From NCBI GenBank assembly GCA_028023455.1, contig JAQFVV010013360.1, forward strand, positions 1 through 64,000: a DNA stretch of 64,000 bases, read 5' to 3'. The stretch comes from Epiperipatus broadwayi. Its lineage: Eukaryota > Onychophora > Udeonychophora > Euonychophora > Peripatidae. Each line of letters begins with the position of its first letter. Positions within the stretch are counted from its first letter, which is position 1. A program made the position numbers and the translations under genes. The notes beneath the pieces are model-generated. The model saw nothing but the letters and a program-made list of their open reading frames with translations. It was not told the origin of the DNA and made no database searches. Positions 1-17,639 of this stretch are shown here, piece after piece.

Positions 1-307
1 GGTCATTAAAACTATATTCTAACAAAGAAATGTCCGCTCCCAAAGAGCAGCAGCTTCCCACTGATAGATCGCCCTCAGAGGTTCACTCCCATCTGGCTTC
101 AAATGCAGATCTCATACATTTTTACACACATAGTACCTTCCAGACCATGTTCAATTCAAAAATAACCTATTGGGTGGCCTTCAACCTATCCAACTCAAAT
201 ACCCAGAAGGCACACACTTACCTCCCCATCAACATAAACAAACTGCGCAACTAGCTCCAGATTGAAATTAGCACCTAAACACACAGACTTCCTTCTCTAA
301 ATTAACC

Positions 308-493
308 TTGGTAGCCTCACTGCTATATTTCTTAATAGAAGAGGTTTCTTGCATAGATCCCATATGTTGTCTCTGTCTTTCCAGCCCAGAAGATATGGAC
401 CATATCCTTCGCCTTGTCCCAGTCTGGCAAGGACTAAGACTAAATTTCAAGAAACACATTGATAATAATGGTCCAGATCTAACATCTCTTTGA
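308..493 (+). pseudogene. Possible LINE ORF2 C-terminal relic
   Basis: A 61-codon open frame contains the motif PICCLC followed ten residues later by an H in the sequence DMDHI. This resembles the C-terminal Cys/His segment of many non-LTR reverse transcriptases (pattern C-x2-C-x7-8-H-x4-C). The last cysteine is missing (RLVP where a CP is usual). The frame ends in a stop at 491-493 and no reverse-transcriptase domain is visible upstream within the window. Neighbouring frames on both strands carry no recognised motif. It may be a decayed LINE end entering from the left, or chance similarity. Confidence 0.3.
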
Positions 494-603
494 AGGGGTT
501 TTAAATAGGAGGCATTTTCGCTGAAATCAGGCTCAACACCTACATAAACTTTGCCATCTGGTTGACCAGATGCTAGGTGACTGCCACAATCACCACTTAA
601 CAA

Positions 604-1527
<924 letters not shown>

Positions 1528-1530
<3 letters not shown>

Positions 1531-1979
1531 GTAGATTCAGTTGCTGTAAGTTCTTTACTTCTGTAAATGCACCATCTTTTATTACTTGAAATATTATTTT
1601 GAGATAAATTGTTTCCCTTAATTGCATTAATTTTGTAAAAAGCACAAATCGGAACTGAGTATATATTACGTAACCTATATTTAAAATTTCTACATTTGAC
1701 ATATGGTGAAGTGAGGCTACTGGTATTTCTGTAAGGGATGTGAATATTATACTCAACCACCGTAAATTTTCTACTCCTAGAAATGCATTTTGGTCAATAG
1801 TAACTAGATTAATTCCACTAATTTTCAATGCCTGAACTGAAACTTTACCAAATGCCTTTCTTGGCAGATGTGGCATGTTCTTTGTAAGGAATCTCTAATG
1901 CATACAATTTTCTTGAAACTTTTAAATATTTTGAAACATCATCCATTATGGAAATGTCACTACAATAAATTGTCAATCT
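1528..1979 (-). CDS. Leucine-rich-repeat protein exon (frameshifted)
   Basis: On the minus strand the translation from about 1879 down to 1528 falls into consecutive 23- or 24-residue LRRs, starting at VQAL, LRWL, VEIL, LRET and LQQL, with L/I at positions 4 and 6 and the AF signature near position 18. A further LRR (LYALEIP...LPRKAF) continues upstream, but only after stepping one base near 1880: the frames on either side fit the LRR pattern exactly if one base there is extra. Upstream of that a single Cys (IYCSD) suggests the start of an N-terminal cap. The exon probably begins after a TATAG acceptor at 1980 and ends at the strong donor CAAG|GTAAGC (junction 1528/1527). LRR ectodomains are usually extracellular ligand-binding modules. 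No signal peptide, membrane segment or C-terminal cap is attached here. The frameshift means a pseudogene, a sequencing error, or a gene fragment. The LRR call is firm; exon limits are inferred. Confidence 0.68.
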
Positions 1980-3875
<1,896 letters not shown>

Positions 3876-4545
3876 TGTTATACATAGTCATCATTTATTA
3901 TCTCTCTATAGTGTATAAATGAATAAAAAATAAAAGTTTATGTTTAAAAAATACATCTATATCTTGAGTAAAACAAAAGTGAATGCCACAATTCAATTAT
4001 TTAAATTTAAAATTAAAATATTTTTACTAAATTATATTCAGCGATAACAATGGATATATTAAATTTAAAGAGGAATAATCTTACATTCATAAGGTAATAA
4101 AAAGACTGCATTATTCATCATTATTAAATGACATAAATATGATCACAAAGAACACATATACTTTTTAAATTTGTGTTTTTTCATATAATTTACGAATAGG
4201 TTGTAAATTTATAGCAAGTAAATAATACAATATTTGTAGATAGTCAAATAATGGGGAAGTACATAAATTTTCCTCATTAAACATCACATGATCACCATTT
4301 CAGTTTTGCCTGTTTAAAGTTCTCTCATTCAATGTTGTTGTTTTTAAATATAATAGATAATAAAAAACACCATACTAATCACCATGGTACTAAAACACCA
4401 TTAGATTTCCTAAGGATTGTAATATCAATAAAATAATAGTTGGATATCATTTAATGACTATTTTTTTGGAAACCTATCATTGTAGAATAAAAAGCTTAAA
4501 TTTATTTCTGGAACATGATAACAAATAATAAAAAATAAGCATATA
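3876..4545. other. AT-rich stretch, nothing recognised
   Basis: No coding motif or internal repeat was seen. Confidence 0.5.
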
Positions 4546-4650
4546 ATGATAGCTGGATTGAAAGACATGTGTATATCTGAAAAATTCAGATTTTTGACTT
4601 AATAGTTATATGTTAGATAAAGTGCTGGGCTTGTCTAGTGATTTTGAATA
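4546..4650 (+). repeat. Dispersed repeat, copy 1 (partner 15322-15425)
   Basis: About 100 bp matching 15322-15425 with scattered differences. Shared landmarks include GGATTG-AAGACAT near the start and GATAAAG(T)TGCTGGGCTTGTCT at the end. A (TA)n tract follows within about 100 bp in both places, suggesting the tract belongs to the same element. Class unknown. Confidence 0.65.
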
Positions 4651-4748
4651 TAATGATCAAATCTTCCTACCACCTCAGTAAAGACATCAATAACAAAAAT
4701 TGTTCTGAGGTTGAGGGTACTCTACAAAACGTGTTAAGAGTTTGATTT

Positions 4749-5574
<826 letters not shown>

Positions 5575-5627
5575 GCGTATTTCATTATCTCTAACTTAAT
5601 TTCCACCTTCATATCATGATTTCAAGC

Positions 5628-5990
5628 TATTTGCTATCATCAGTGAAGGACAGGATTAAGAAACTAGATCTAAAACACAAACTCTGAGCATTTAAGAAAC
5701 AATTTCTATTCAGCTTGCATGCGTGAATCTTTCAGACACATAATGTCTTCAAACTCAGCATAGCATGCAAGATAGCTTCATGGGTCTGATATCAGTTCAG
5801 CATCACCACATAGTAGAAGCCTCTGCAATATATATCATTGCAAGAAAGACCTCAAAGGTACATTTATGAAAGACGTTTATGTAAACAAACGCTTGAAGGT
5901 GTTTTTGGTATAATGCCATCTATAGTCATAAATACAAGCGTATGCAAGTTTTTAACTTGTGTTTTTGTTTTTCATATATATATATATATA
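5628..5990 (+). repeat. Dispersed repeat, copy 1 (partner 63090-63420)
   Basis: It has two parts. Part A (about 5628-5755, starting ATTTGCTATCATCAGTGAAG) matches 63100-63238 in the opposite orientation. Part B (about 5868-5980, containing GGTGTTTTTGGTA and ATGCCATCTAT) matches 63310-63415 in the same orientation. Both B parts end in TTGTTTTT-CATATATA and a (TA)n tract. The opposite orientation of A relative to B suggests an element with inverted ends or an internal inversion. The 85-codon frame across part B is not conserved as protein. Confidence 0.65.
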
Positions 5991-6843
5991 TATATAAACA
6001 AAAAAAGACTTATAAATCCAATAAATAATATTATATTTCAACCAGAGGACTGGGTTTTATTCAGAAAGAAAAAATACACAGTAAAATGGAGATAATCAAA
6101 AATTACAGATTTGATAAAAGATTAAAAGATTAAAAATTTAACACCCCCCCCCCCCGGATTGGTCACAAAATCTAACACAGAATATCTACCCAATCAATGA
6201 CAAAATTAAAAAAAAAATTACATTTCCTCCTAATCAAGCTTAAATTCTATTTAAATTGAAATAAAAAAAATAAGAATATATATGTATATACATATGTGCA
6301 TACATATAAAAATTAGACTATGCTTACATACAAAAAATACAAAAAATATCTGTGCTCACATTAATATTCATTATAAACTAAAATACTTAAACATTTTAAT
6401 CAAAAATTATAGTTAGTGCAAAGTACAATAATTTATAATAATTAATTATTTATCTATATACCAATTAAACACTGATATTAAACATCCATATAACCGATAT
6501 TTACATAAAAAATGTCATATAAGAACATTTTCACATAAAAAACTCACATATAATAATCATTTAGGAGACCAGGTAACCCAGAGATGTAATAGCTCCAGTG
6601 TTCAAATTCAATCCGTGTGGTTCTAAGGTCTTGAATTTAAAAATAAAAAACTCTCCTTTTGTTTCCTCTCCCTTGTAGAAGAAAAACCTTCCTGAAGAAT
6701 CACACAGAGATATTTACAGAACGAATAATATATAGTTTGTGGTGAATTAATAAACTAATTCAGAAATATTTACGATTTTTACGGTAATAAAGTGGGAGAT
6801 AGGAAGATATATTATCATGAACATAAAGAATTATACATTAATT
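5991..6843. other. AT-rich stretch with a C12 run
   Basis: The only notable item is a run of 12 C at about 6144-6155, unusual in DNA this AT-rich. No gene was recognised. Confidence 0.6.
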
Positions 6844-7039
6844 AATAAATTTAACGGTTTACAAACTATTAAAAACAATCCTTACATCCAAGTACTTTCC
6901 GTTAATTTTGTAAACCTGCCTCAACTGCCATTAAATTTTGAATTTAATGGCTATTGATGGCAGGTTTAAGAAATTAATGGAAAGTAGTTATGCGGATTTA
7001 AGGATTGTTTGTAATAGTTTGTAAACCGTTAAATTTATT
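6844..7039. mobile_element. Foldback/MITE-like element, about 196 bp
   Basis: Two arms of nearly 100 bp (6844-6937 and 6941-7039) are inverted copies of one another with few mismatches and a spacer of about 3 bp. The outer ends read AATAAATTTAACGGTTTACA and its complement. The whole unit would fold into one long hairpin. There is no coding capacity. No convincing target duplication was found, so transposase class is unknown; it could also be a rearrangement-born palindrome. Confidence 0.7.
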
Positions 7040-7061
7040 TTTTCAATTATAATTACAATTT

Positions 7062-7066
<5 letters not shown>

Positions 7067-7150
<84 letters not shown>
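7067..7150. repeat. (TA)n microsatellite, about 84 bp
   Basis: Uninterrupted tract about 30 bp after the foldback element. Confidence 0.97.
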
Positions 7151-7154
<4 letters not shown>

Positions 7155-7224
7155 TGGTATCCATATGCCATTACATTGTTTTAAAATTAATAAAATAGGA
7201 AAATATTGTAAAAAAAAAAATCCA

Positions 7225-8395
<1,171 letters not shown>

Positions 8396-10004
8396 TGGCC
8401 TCCCAACATGGAATGATGCATTATAACCATGATTACTCTGAATTTTAAAAGAAATATACCAGTAACATTTTGTTTCTGAAATGAATATATTTTTATTTTG
8501 ATTAATGTAAAGTTAATATTTTTTGTGAAAATACTGCCAGTGGAAAAATTGAACATCTATATATAAACACAAGAAATAAAAATGTAATAATTAAAAAAGT
8601 GATTTAAGAAAAAAACTAATAACAATTAACATGTTTGGCTTGCCTAATTAATATATGAATAGTAGTGAAAAAAAAAACTCTTGAGGGAAGAGGCATATAC
8701 TCAGCTGGGGTAAAAAGAAAATAATAGTCGACTTTTTTTATTTCTTTGTGTAATTACTAACCATATTGTACTGGAACGTCAGCATTTAGCTTTTTCACTA
8801 CACGGAATATCCCGCAAATAGTAATAATAATATGACATATATATTATAATTTTTTAGTGTTTCTGTTTTTTTGGAGAATGTTCACTGATAGGTAATAGTA
8901 TGCATATGCTGTTACTTTAATTTCAAATGAAAATAAATTGGAAAACTTCATATAAAATTGATTTATTAAAAACATAAAAATGGAAAATTAAACTACTTAT
9001 TTGGTATATATAATATCACATGGATGGAAAACTATTTTTTAAAAAAAAGTATTTAAAAGTAAGACATGTAAAAAAGTAAAGATATGTAAATTAATTAATA
9101 TAAAAGAAAATAGAAAAATGTTGATTATTTTATATTTAATAATCATTTGTAAACCTTTGTGACTAGAAATGATTGAAATATAATTAAGTGTAAAGCAAAC
9201 TCGCCCTTTTGTAAGTTAAATGATTGTAAGGTCAGATAAGAGGTAAACATTAAAGATTGTGTTACCCACCCTGAAGAATATTGACCAATACAAGCAGCAC
9301 CAAGTGCATGAATGAGAAAAGAAAATATTCAGAAGCAATAAGAACAATGATGTCAAATTTGATCAATATAGTGAATTTGTGATGAGAGAGGCCATAAATT
9401 ATAAAAGATCAAATGATGAAATTTAGTAATTAATCTCACTATTATTACACATATGACAGTTAGCTATAGTGCACACTTCATGATGTAGGAGTCTGACATA
9501 AGATTTAGTTTAATGATATTTGTGCCTGGCTTGTAGTGGCTGTGTCTGTAAAGAAACTATAGATAAACAATATAACTGAGTAATAATTTTATATACTGTC
9601 TGAAACTCGGAGCAATTGTCAAGACCTAATGTAAAGTTTGAACTTTTAAATGAATGCTTATCTGACAGCAAAAAAAAACTCTAAATAATTTAATAATATT
9701 TTTATGTATAAAATTTGCTTTAATCATTTCAATTTCTTTATTTTTTGTTTATTAAAGTACTAAATTATTAAATTTTAATTTGGGTGTAGAACGCTGCATA
9801 GATTTGTTAAAGGTTATGTTAGTTTAAAGTGGGTTAATTTCAGATTATTTGTATCATAGTTGAATTGATGGTGAGGCAGGATTAATGTGTGGTTATATCA
9901 ATATGATGTGAAGTGTTTAGCATAGAGGGCATTGTTCCCAAATGAATGCATGGCCCAGAGATGCAGCCAATGTGTTGCAATGAAAATGGATGTTATTTCC
10001 ATGT
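8396..10004. other. AT-rich stretch between duplicated segments
   Basis: No coding motif, long frame or repeat match was recognised. Confidence 0.5.
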
Positions 10005-10715
10005 TGTTCTTATCCTTTTGCTCTATAAATAGGGAATATATGATGGCAAAGACCACCTTCTCTTCGTAGAAAAGATTGTTGTTTTATTGTTTTATATACA
10101 TGATTCTTTTACCAGACAGACACACATTCTTAAACTGAATGAGGATCATTTCTTTTAAATGATATCATGTTTTAGATGCACATTTCTGTCAGCATGGTTT
10201 TAAGCTATTATATTCATATTGCATTTGTTGCATCTGTATATCAGGAAGTGAGCATTTGTTTAGCTACAAACTTTTAGTCATAGGATAAATGTTTTAAAAC
10301 GTTTTTAATTGTATAGTCTATGAAGCCTATCTATATTCAACATACTAAAATATAAATTATATAAGCTGTCCATTTGTGCAAACTTACTAAAATAACAATT
10401 TAAAATTTAAATTAATAATAAAATCTATAGCAATATCAAATTATTCCTTGAAGTTATATGTGTGTAAATAAATGTTTTGTGAATAATTATTGCAGTGGCT
10501 TATTTGATAATTTTTGTTCTTTATTAAAAAAATATATTTTAAACATTTAGGTAATAAATCTTTGCTTCTCTTTGAGATAGTTGGAAGAGCTAATTGTTTA
10601 TAAAAGTTGGATCTTTCCCAATGGTTATTTACCTAAATTATAAAAATTCTAGCTTCAAATAGCCTAGTGGCACCCTTTATGGTAGATAAGGTACAAAATG
10701 TACATATTACCTAAT
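10005..10715 (+). repeat. Diverged duplicated segment, copy B
   Basis: Same-orientation partner of 7225-8395, shorter and without the (TA)n tract. The best-aligned part is 10330-10715. Confidence 0.6.
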
Positions 10716-11494
10716 TATTACAATATATATTAGTGGATTATTAGTATAGAAAAAGAACAGAAAAAAATAATCTATGTATATATACTTTGTTACACAAACT
10801 TAGATAGATTGTGTTATATGTTTTAAACAAAATATTACATGACACAAACCAAAACTAAGCAAATATGGATATGACGTTGATGTCATGGAAGCTGAGTATA
10901 AAAATTAAATTGTAATTCTACTATCATTTTTAAATGAATTTTTTTTATTGATAATAAATGCAAAATTAAGGAGTTACATCAATTTAAAATGAAATGAGGA
11001 TTTTAATCCACCGGGTAACAGACATCAAGGACACTATAAAAGAAAAATGATTTTTACATTGTTCTTCTTTAAAAATAATACCTTTGTTACACAACATAAC
11101 ATCAACTTAAATAGGAATTTTGAATGCAGGAAAATAGAGAATGTTGTTTGAAGTAATAATTCTTTTTAATTAGATATGGTGATATAAAATCCAATGAAAT
11201 TGAAAACAATAGTTTATTGAGTGAACTTACAAAAAATGTAAAATGTGTACAATAACAAAATTTATTTTTGAACTGTTAATGAAGAAACTTGGATATTTTT
11301 AAAATATGGACAGAAGAAGAGAACACAAACATTAATAGTAATCAAAAGTAATTATGGATTAGTTTATCTAACTGAGAAGGAAAACTATTCAATAATAAAT
11401 CGTTATTTATATATTCAAACAATTTTATAAGATTCTGTAAGATGCATATAGGCAGTCATCCTGTAGTGTTTGATTGTTCTCTTCCCTAACACAG
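10716..11494. other. AT-rich stretch, nothing recognised
   Basis: It ends in a good 3' splice acceptor (GTTCTCTTCCCTAACACAG) at 11494. No other feature was seen. Confidence 0.5.
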
Positions 11495-11732
11495 CTACAT
11501 GAAACTTCCATTGTCTACTTCAATAATACACACACAAATACATATTGTCCTACACGAGATGTATGCAAGAAAATCAAGAGTTAGAATAACTAAGGACAAA
11601 TGTGCTTGTATTATGAATGGTATGTGGAGACATTGTTATGTGAACAATATGTTGTCTGAAAAAAGTGATATGAAGAATTTAACTATGTTATCAGAATTTC
11701 ATGCCATAGTTCACAAACTATTATCAAAATGA
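11495..11732 (+). CDS. Candidate terminal exon, unknown protein
   Basis: A pyrimidine-rich tract followed by ACACAG ends at 11494, and an open frame then runs to TGA at 11730-11732. The frame includes ATG 11499 and encodes about 78 residues, lysine-rich at the end, with one short cysteine cluster (KCACIMNG...RHC). This looks like a last exon, but no family is recognised and no transmembrane segment is evident. The alternative frame from the same acceptor closes after about 29 codons. There is no clear AATAAA within 200 bp downstream. It could be chance: an open frame of this length is not rare in such DNA. Confidence 0.27.
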
Positions 11733-14700
11733 TTTGATGAACTGCAATTCGACCATTGTACTTTTTTATATGTTTGTTATTGTAATTATTTCTTTATTTT
11801 ATTTTCATACTCAGGAGCATGAGCTTTACAGTTTGTACTTTGAACAATTCCATTAGTAATGTTGATAGAAAAGAAAGAGGGGTAATTAAATTTTGATATA
11901 TTTTTATTATTGTACATAAAGTTTAAACCTACCCTCTCTCTTAAGTGACTTAAATCGAATTATCCACATGAATGGAGGTAAGATCTTCATTTATTATTTC
12001 AAATTAAATTACAAACTTTTGACACAGGACAGACTTCAAGTAATTGTTTTTATTGTAAATTAACAATTGTTATATGTTCATTTTTGCAATGAATGAATAA
12101 CTATCTTATAAATTGAAACAGTAAAATTTGATTTACAAATCTTAGTTTCACCTTCTCTCACTTCTTTCCTATCATCATATCCTAGTTTAAACCCCAAATT
12201 ATCATAGTGCGTTTGTACTGCCACTTATATGCTGAAATCCTGCCTAAATTAGATCATGAATGCATTAATGCTCATGACATATATAATTTTAAAACCCTAA
12301 CGTTAATAATTTATAAATTTCAAGTATGTGCATGTATACATATTCACGTTAAAAATAAATTATATAAGTAAATTTACACAAAGAATGTGATAATACATTC
12401 ATTATTTAAAGTCATCTTTGTTTAAATCTATTTATATTAAAAATATTACAGTGGTAATATTTGTTTTCATTTAGTAAAATAATATATCACCATAAATACA
12501 TTTAAACATTTCCAATTTAAAAGTATAATATTTTTTGTTGTTTTTAGATTACTAAAAATCATGCCACTAATTTATGTAAAAAGTAAATGAGGGTTGGGAA
12601 GATCACAATGGGCTTAATTGATTAAATTTTGTAAAAATCATTAATTAGTGGGTTAAATATTTTGCCATCAGATAAACAATAGATGTCCCTCAGGTATTTT
12701 TTAATTAAATATTGTTAAATATTGTTCTAATCCGAATATCTTAAAAGTAAAATAATTATTAAATACCTGTTATCAGATATTCAGATAAGATAAATTAGCA
12801 ACTTTTATTTTGCATCTTTTTTTGGCTCTACAGTGACCACCATGGGGAAGTTCCATTATATGCTGGTTTGGTATAAATAGGGCCGCATTTATTAATTGTG
12901 ATTGCTGTTCTATGCTGTATATGCTATGATATTTTAGGCTTATGCTATTATATTCTATGATAGCATTTATGATATGATACACTTCTCTAATATATGTCAT
13001 ATGCCTTTCTAGTTATTATAATTTAATGTGAGTTCCTTTGCTTTATATTTTACATTATTAATGTTTTGACTTCAACCTGTAAGCTGAGATATTATTTAAA
13101 AATATTGAAATTTAATACAGCTAAACTTAGTGAAGCAACGCCATTGATAAATTCATAATGTACCAACTTTATCTTAGTCAATGGAGAATTCCTGAGTAGA
13201 AGACTGGACCTATTCTGAACTGCTGCTGCTGCTGAACATGTGTCAGATTTAATCATGAACCAAGAAACTGCCACATCAATAATATGCCACCTATTTTCCA
13301 TTAGAGTTTCAAATTAACACTGGAGAAAGCCAAAATGTGCACAAAATTGTCAAATTGATATGAGGTAACCTCCATTATCTCAAGAGTTCTTGTGTTCGCT
13401 AAATACCGTTTTAAAGCTAGCTTAATTTAAGTATATTTTTTATTTTTTTCTGTAAAGTATTTTGTAACCTAATTTGTGGTTTTTTTTTCTATCCTTGGGT
13501 TGATATTTTCTAATTTATATATTTGCCAATTTATTTATTTTATTATAGTAGTGTGCACAAATAATCATCAAATGAGTGAATTATTTTCTTTCCTATTATT
13601 AGTCTGTTGTCATATTATCACAGATTAATTTTATAACTGACTCCTTAGTAAATATCTTTTAAAATTGCTTATTCAAATGCTACAATATTTTATTAATCTC
13701 ATAAATAATTGTTTACAATAAATGTATATTTCACATTTTTATATAATGCTAGGATATGTGTGAAATTGAAAAGTAGGCTTTGAAATATAGAGAAATGTGT
13801 GACAGCATATAACCTTATGAATTCCCATTTTATCATGCATTCCTTTCCATTTTCTTATTTTAAAAATAACATTTTATTGTATGTATAACACCATTTGGAA
13901 CCCATAAAAACTGAGGTAAAGAGTGTGCTGACCATCTTTAAATTATATAGGAATTTGTTAAGCGCCATTACTTATTTAGTTATTTTTATATATTTACTTG
14001 TTTTGTATTGAATGTTACTGGTGTTGGCATATGGCAAGTTGATACCTGCTTTATTACTATAGAGATTTATGCTTCAGACTTATCTCTTTCCTCATGATTT
14101 CTAGATAGAGTATGAGCTAAAAGCCATACCTGAGAATAGTATGATTCCATCACCCAGCCATGGAATTCATGGTACAATGCCATGCTCGGACTGTATAAGA
14201 CAAAACTTTCCACAGGGTCCATGGTGAGATGCCATACCTTCTGCTTTAATTAATTTTTATTATTTTGTATTATTTCACAAAGTTGATGTTTTAACATATT
14301 GCACAACACCATATATATTGATCCTCCATTAGTACCACCTTTCTTTTTTAATACTAAAATGAAATTTTTATTCAATTGACCATGATTAACCATTTCTATG
14401 TCTCTAGATCAATGAGCTATCATCTGCACTATTCTTGAATTCATTATAAGTTCTTTCCTCAAATCTTAAATATATAATTTAATTTAAGCAAACACTTATT
14501 ATATTCAACATAAGCCTCACATATCTTGAAATCAACCGTTGTTTAAGTAACAGTACTTTTGTTTAAGAGCTTTTTATTATCTTATTTTGCATTGACCCAA
14601 GTTATAGAAAGAGTATGTGTAAATTAATAAATCATTAATGTAATAGGTACTTTATTAAATGTAGTCCAAATAGATATTTATCTTTTAATGAATTGACAGC

Positions 14701-14830
14701 ACAGTCTGCCTTGTTCATACAATGCTATTTTATATTGTTTGGTTATTAAAAGGTAATTAAATTTTAATAATATTAAATATATTTATTTGTTTTTGCAATC
14801 CACACCATTACAACAGTCTATTTCACCTTT

Positions 14831-14832
<2 letters not shown>
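11733..14832. other. Long AT-rich stretch without recognised gene
   Basis: Two minus-strand open frames (12773-13000 and 13092-13301) show no recognisable motif; the second includes a short GCT/CAG run coding Ala5. No repeats matching other parts of the window were found. Confidence 0.5.
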
Positions 14833-15122
<290 letters not shown>

Positions 15123-15179
15123 TATATTCTAAAAATTAGATTTAAAATATCAGGACAATCTAATGGATATGTATTAAGT

Positions 15180-15310
15180 TGAAAATCTGAAAATTTCAAA
15201 CATTTATAAGTCTTCTATATCCAGATATCTAACACAAAAATATTCATATGGGAGTGAACTCAGTTCAGATACCCCATAGATTAATAGATTTACCAATATA
15301 AAATCACAAA
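15180..15310 (+). repeat. Fragment of the 409-bp repeat unit
   Basis: It matches the middle of the unit at 43440-43600 (landmarks ATCTGAAAATTTCA, CATA-GGGA-TGAA and TTCAG, TTAATA) with substantial divergence. It lies directly before the dispersed repeat at 15322, so both may be parts of one larger element. Confidence 0.5.
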
Positions 15311-15321
15311 AGCCGACTTAA

Positions 15322-15425
15322 ATGAGATAGTTGGATTGTAAGACATATGTATGTTTGAAATTTTCCAATTTTCTATTTAATACTTATTCATGAGATAAAG
15401 TTGCTGGGCTTGTCTTGGTATTTGT
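15322..15425 (+). repeat. Dispersed repeat, copy 2 (partner 4546-4650)
   Basis: Shares the GGATTG-AAGACAT and GCTGGGCTTGTCT landmarks with copy 1 and is likewise followed by a (TA)n tract. Confidence 0.65.
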
Positions 15426-15475
15426 AATACAAGCATGCTACATTAGGTAATTTGACATATGACTTGATATCTTTG

Positions 15476-15477
<2 letters not shown>

Positions 15478-15556
<79 letters not shown>
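15478..15556. repeat. (TA)n microsatellite, about 79 bp
   Basis: Uninterrupted tract. Confidence 0.97.
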
Positions 15557-15561
<5 letters not shown>

Positions 15562-15588
15562 ACTAAAGGAAAAATGTAAACAAAATAA

Positions 15589-15720
15589 AAACACAGAATT
15601 ACTTCTCTCTCAAACTGCTGTAATATTTCATTCAGTAGACTGGTTTTCAACAGAAAAAAAAAAAAAGAACAGTCCACTGTTTGAAATATTAAAACAGTTT
15701 TATACAGAAGTAATTCTGTG

Positions 15721-15806
<86 letters not shown>

Positions 15807-15846
15807 AAAAGGAGTTTAAAACACTTTTATACAGAAGTAATTCTGT

Positions 15847-15928
<82 letters not shown>
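15589..15928. repeat. Repeated (TA)n block with inverted flank
   Basis: The segment TATACAGAAGTAATTCTGTG occurs before each of two (TA)n tracts (15727-15803 and 15850-15928). Each tract is followed by TGCA(A/G)AAAGGAGTTT. The complement of the first segment (CACAGAATTACTTCT) is at about 15591-15606, giving an inverted repeat of about 18 bp around 15606-15704. The second TGCAGAAAGGAGTTT is the 5' end of RTE copy 1, so part of the element end is in the duplicated block. Confidence 0.85.
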
Positions 15929-15931
<3 letters not shown>

Positions 15932-16382
15932 GAAAGGAGTTTGCTATTAACTGAAAGGAGGCCCTTAGATTCTACTTGGAGGACTTAAAGGAACCAAGTA
16001 GGGCAAATTCATAAAGTCCACTCCATACATTCTTATCATTGCAGCTGTTATTACTAGGTGTTTATTCATATAGTATACAAACATGGATGGGCTGCTCACA
16101 AAGATGAACAAGCCAGCATTGGTGAGTTTATTGGCTTTCCACCTCTGAGCTTAAGATCAAGAAATACCATGGCCTTTCTTCTCAGTGCCTGATAAGGCAG
16201 ATTGAATGTTTGTCTAAATGATAAATATTTTTTTTCAATACATGTATACATATACAGCAGACAAAAAATAGAGCATGGCCCTTATTCCCAGGAGGCTGTA
16301 AAGTCTCTAACCAAGACAGTAGTTGGTGGCCAAACGTGGAGGGTGCTAAGAATCCCCTGATTGTAGACCCAGGCTGACATTT

Positions 16383-17130
16383 GATAACTTTTTATTTAGG
16401 TACTTTCAAATGCACATCACTTTTAAGTGAAGGAAGATTGCAGTATTAGAAGAACTCTCTTATATTAAATGGGATATTATTGGACTTTTTGAAGTTAGAA
16501 GAAAAGTTGAAGAGAAAATTGATTTTAAAAGTGGACATATATTCTATTATAAAGGCAAAAAAATTGAAAATACAAGTGGAGTAGGGTACATTATAAATAA
16601 AAAGTGGAAAAAACAATATTGTGGGTATTGATGGTGTATCAGACAAGTGGCAAGATTAGTTATACAAGTTTATAGCAGATACCAAATGCAGATAATTCAG
16701 GTTTATGCCCCAACAATTTCTCATACTGATGAAGTAGTAGAAGATTTTTATATGGATGTACAAAATGCTTTTGATCAGTGTAAACAACATTTTAAAATTG
16801 TTATGTGAGACTTGAATGCTAGAATTGGAAAACAAATAAAAGATGAAAGTGCTGTAGGTAATTTTGGTTATGGTAATAGAAATGAGAGAGGACATTGACT
16901 TGAGGAGTTTGCAGAAAAAGAAGAACTTTATATTATGAATTCTTTTTTGAGAAAGATGTTAAAAGAAAATGGACATGGAAGCATCCAAATGAAGGTAAAG
17001 CAGAATTGGGATATATTTTGACTAACAGAAAATACATATTTCAAGATTGTAATGTTCTTAATAGATTTATCCCAGGAAGTGATCATCGATTAGTAAGGTG
17101 TAAGATACTTGTTAATGTAAAACTAGAATG
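16383..17130 (+). pseudogene. RTE endonuclease domain, decayed (copy 1)
   Basis: Aligned to copy 2, the frames contain the degraded N-terminal motif (copy 2: TYNCRSL), a VYAPT-like segment near 16700, and SDHRLVRC near 17078-17105. In the DNA-cutting fold these carry catalytic Asn, Asp and His. Here the GDFNAR motif has a TGA in place of GGA (16807-16809), which alone breaks the protein, and further stops follow. Confidence 0.75.
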
Positions 17131-17639
17131 ACAAAAATTGTTAAGGAAAACAATATTTACAGTTGATATTTCTAATCTTCAGAAACATTCTAATGAATTT
17201 AAACTAGAACTTACAAATCGTTTTCAAGTAATAGTAGATTTTGAACATGATTCATATTTGAATAAAATTAATATGAAAATAACTGATATACTTTTAAAAA
17301 CTGCAACAAAGATAGCTAGTAGAAAAAAAACAGCAATTGACCAATAAAATTTCTACTGATACTAGACAATGTATGAAGAAAAGAAGAAATATGATGATAT
17401 ACAAAAATGATGCATTAAAAAAAATTGAATATCTCGAATTTTGTAAAATGGTGCGGAAAAGAGTTGAAAATGATATAAGAAAGTATAACTGTGAACTAGG
17501 AAGAAAAGATGTAGAAGAAAACAAAAGTCTTACGAATGTAAATCAACATTTTGGTAGTGGTGGTATATTTATTTCTGCAATAAGAAAAAAAAAGATCGAA
17601 TTATTACTAAAAAAAGAGATGACATCATAAATTGGTAGA

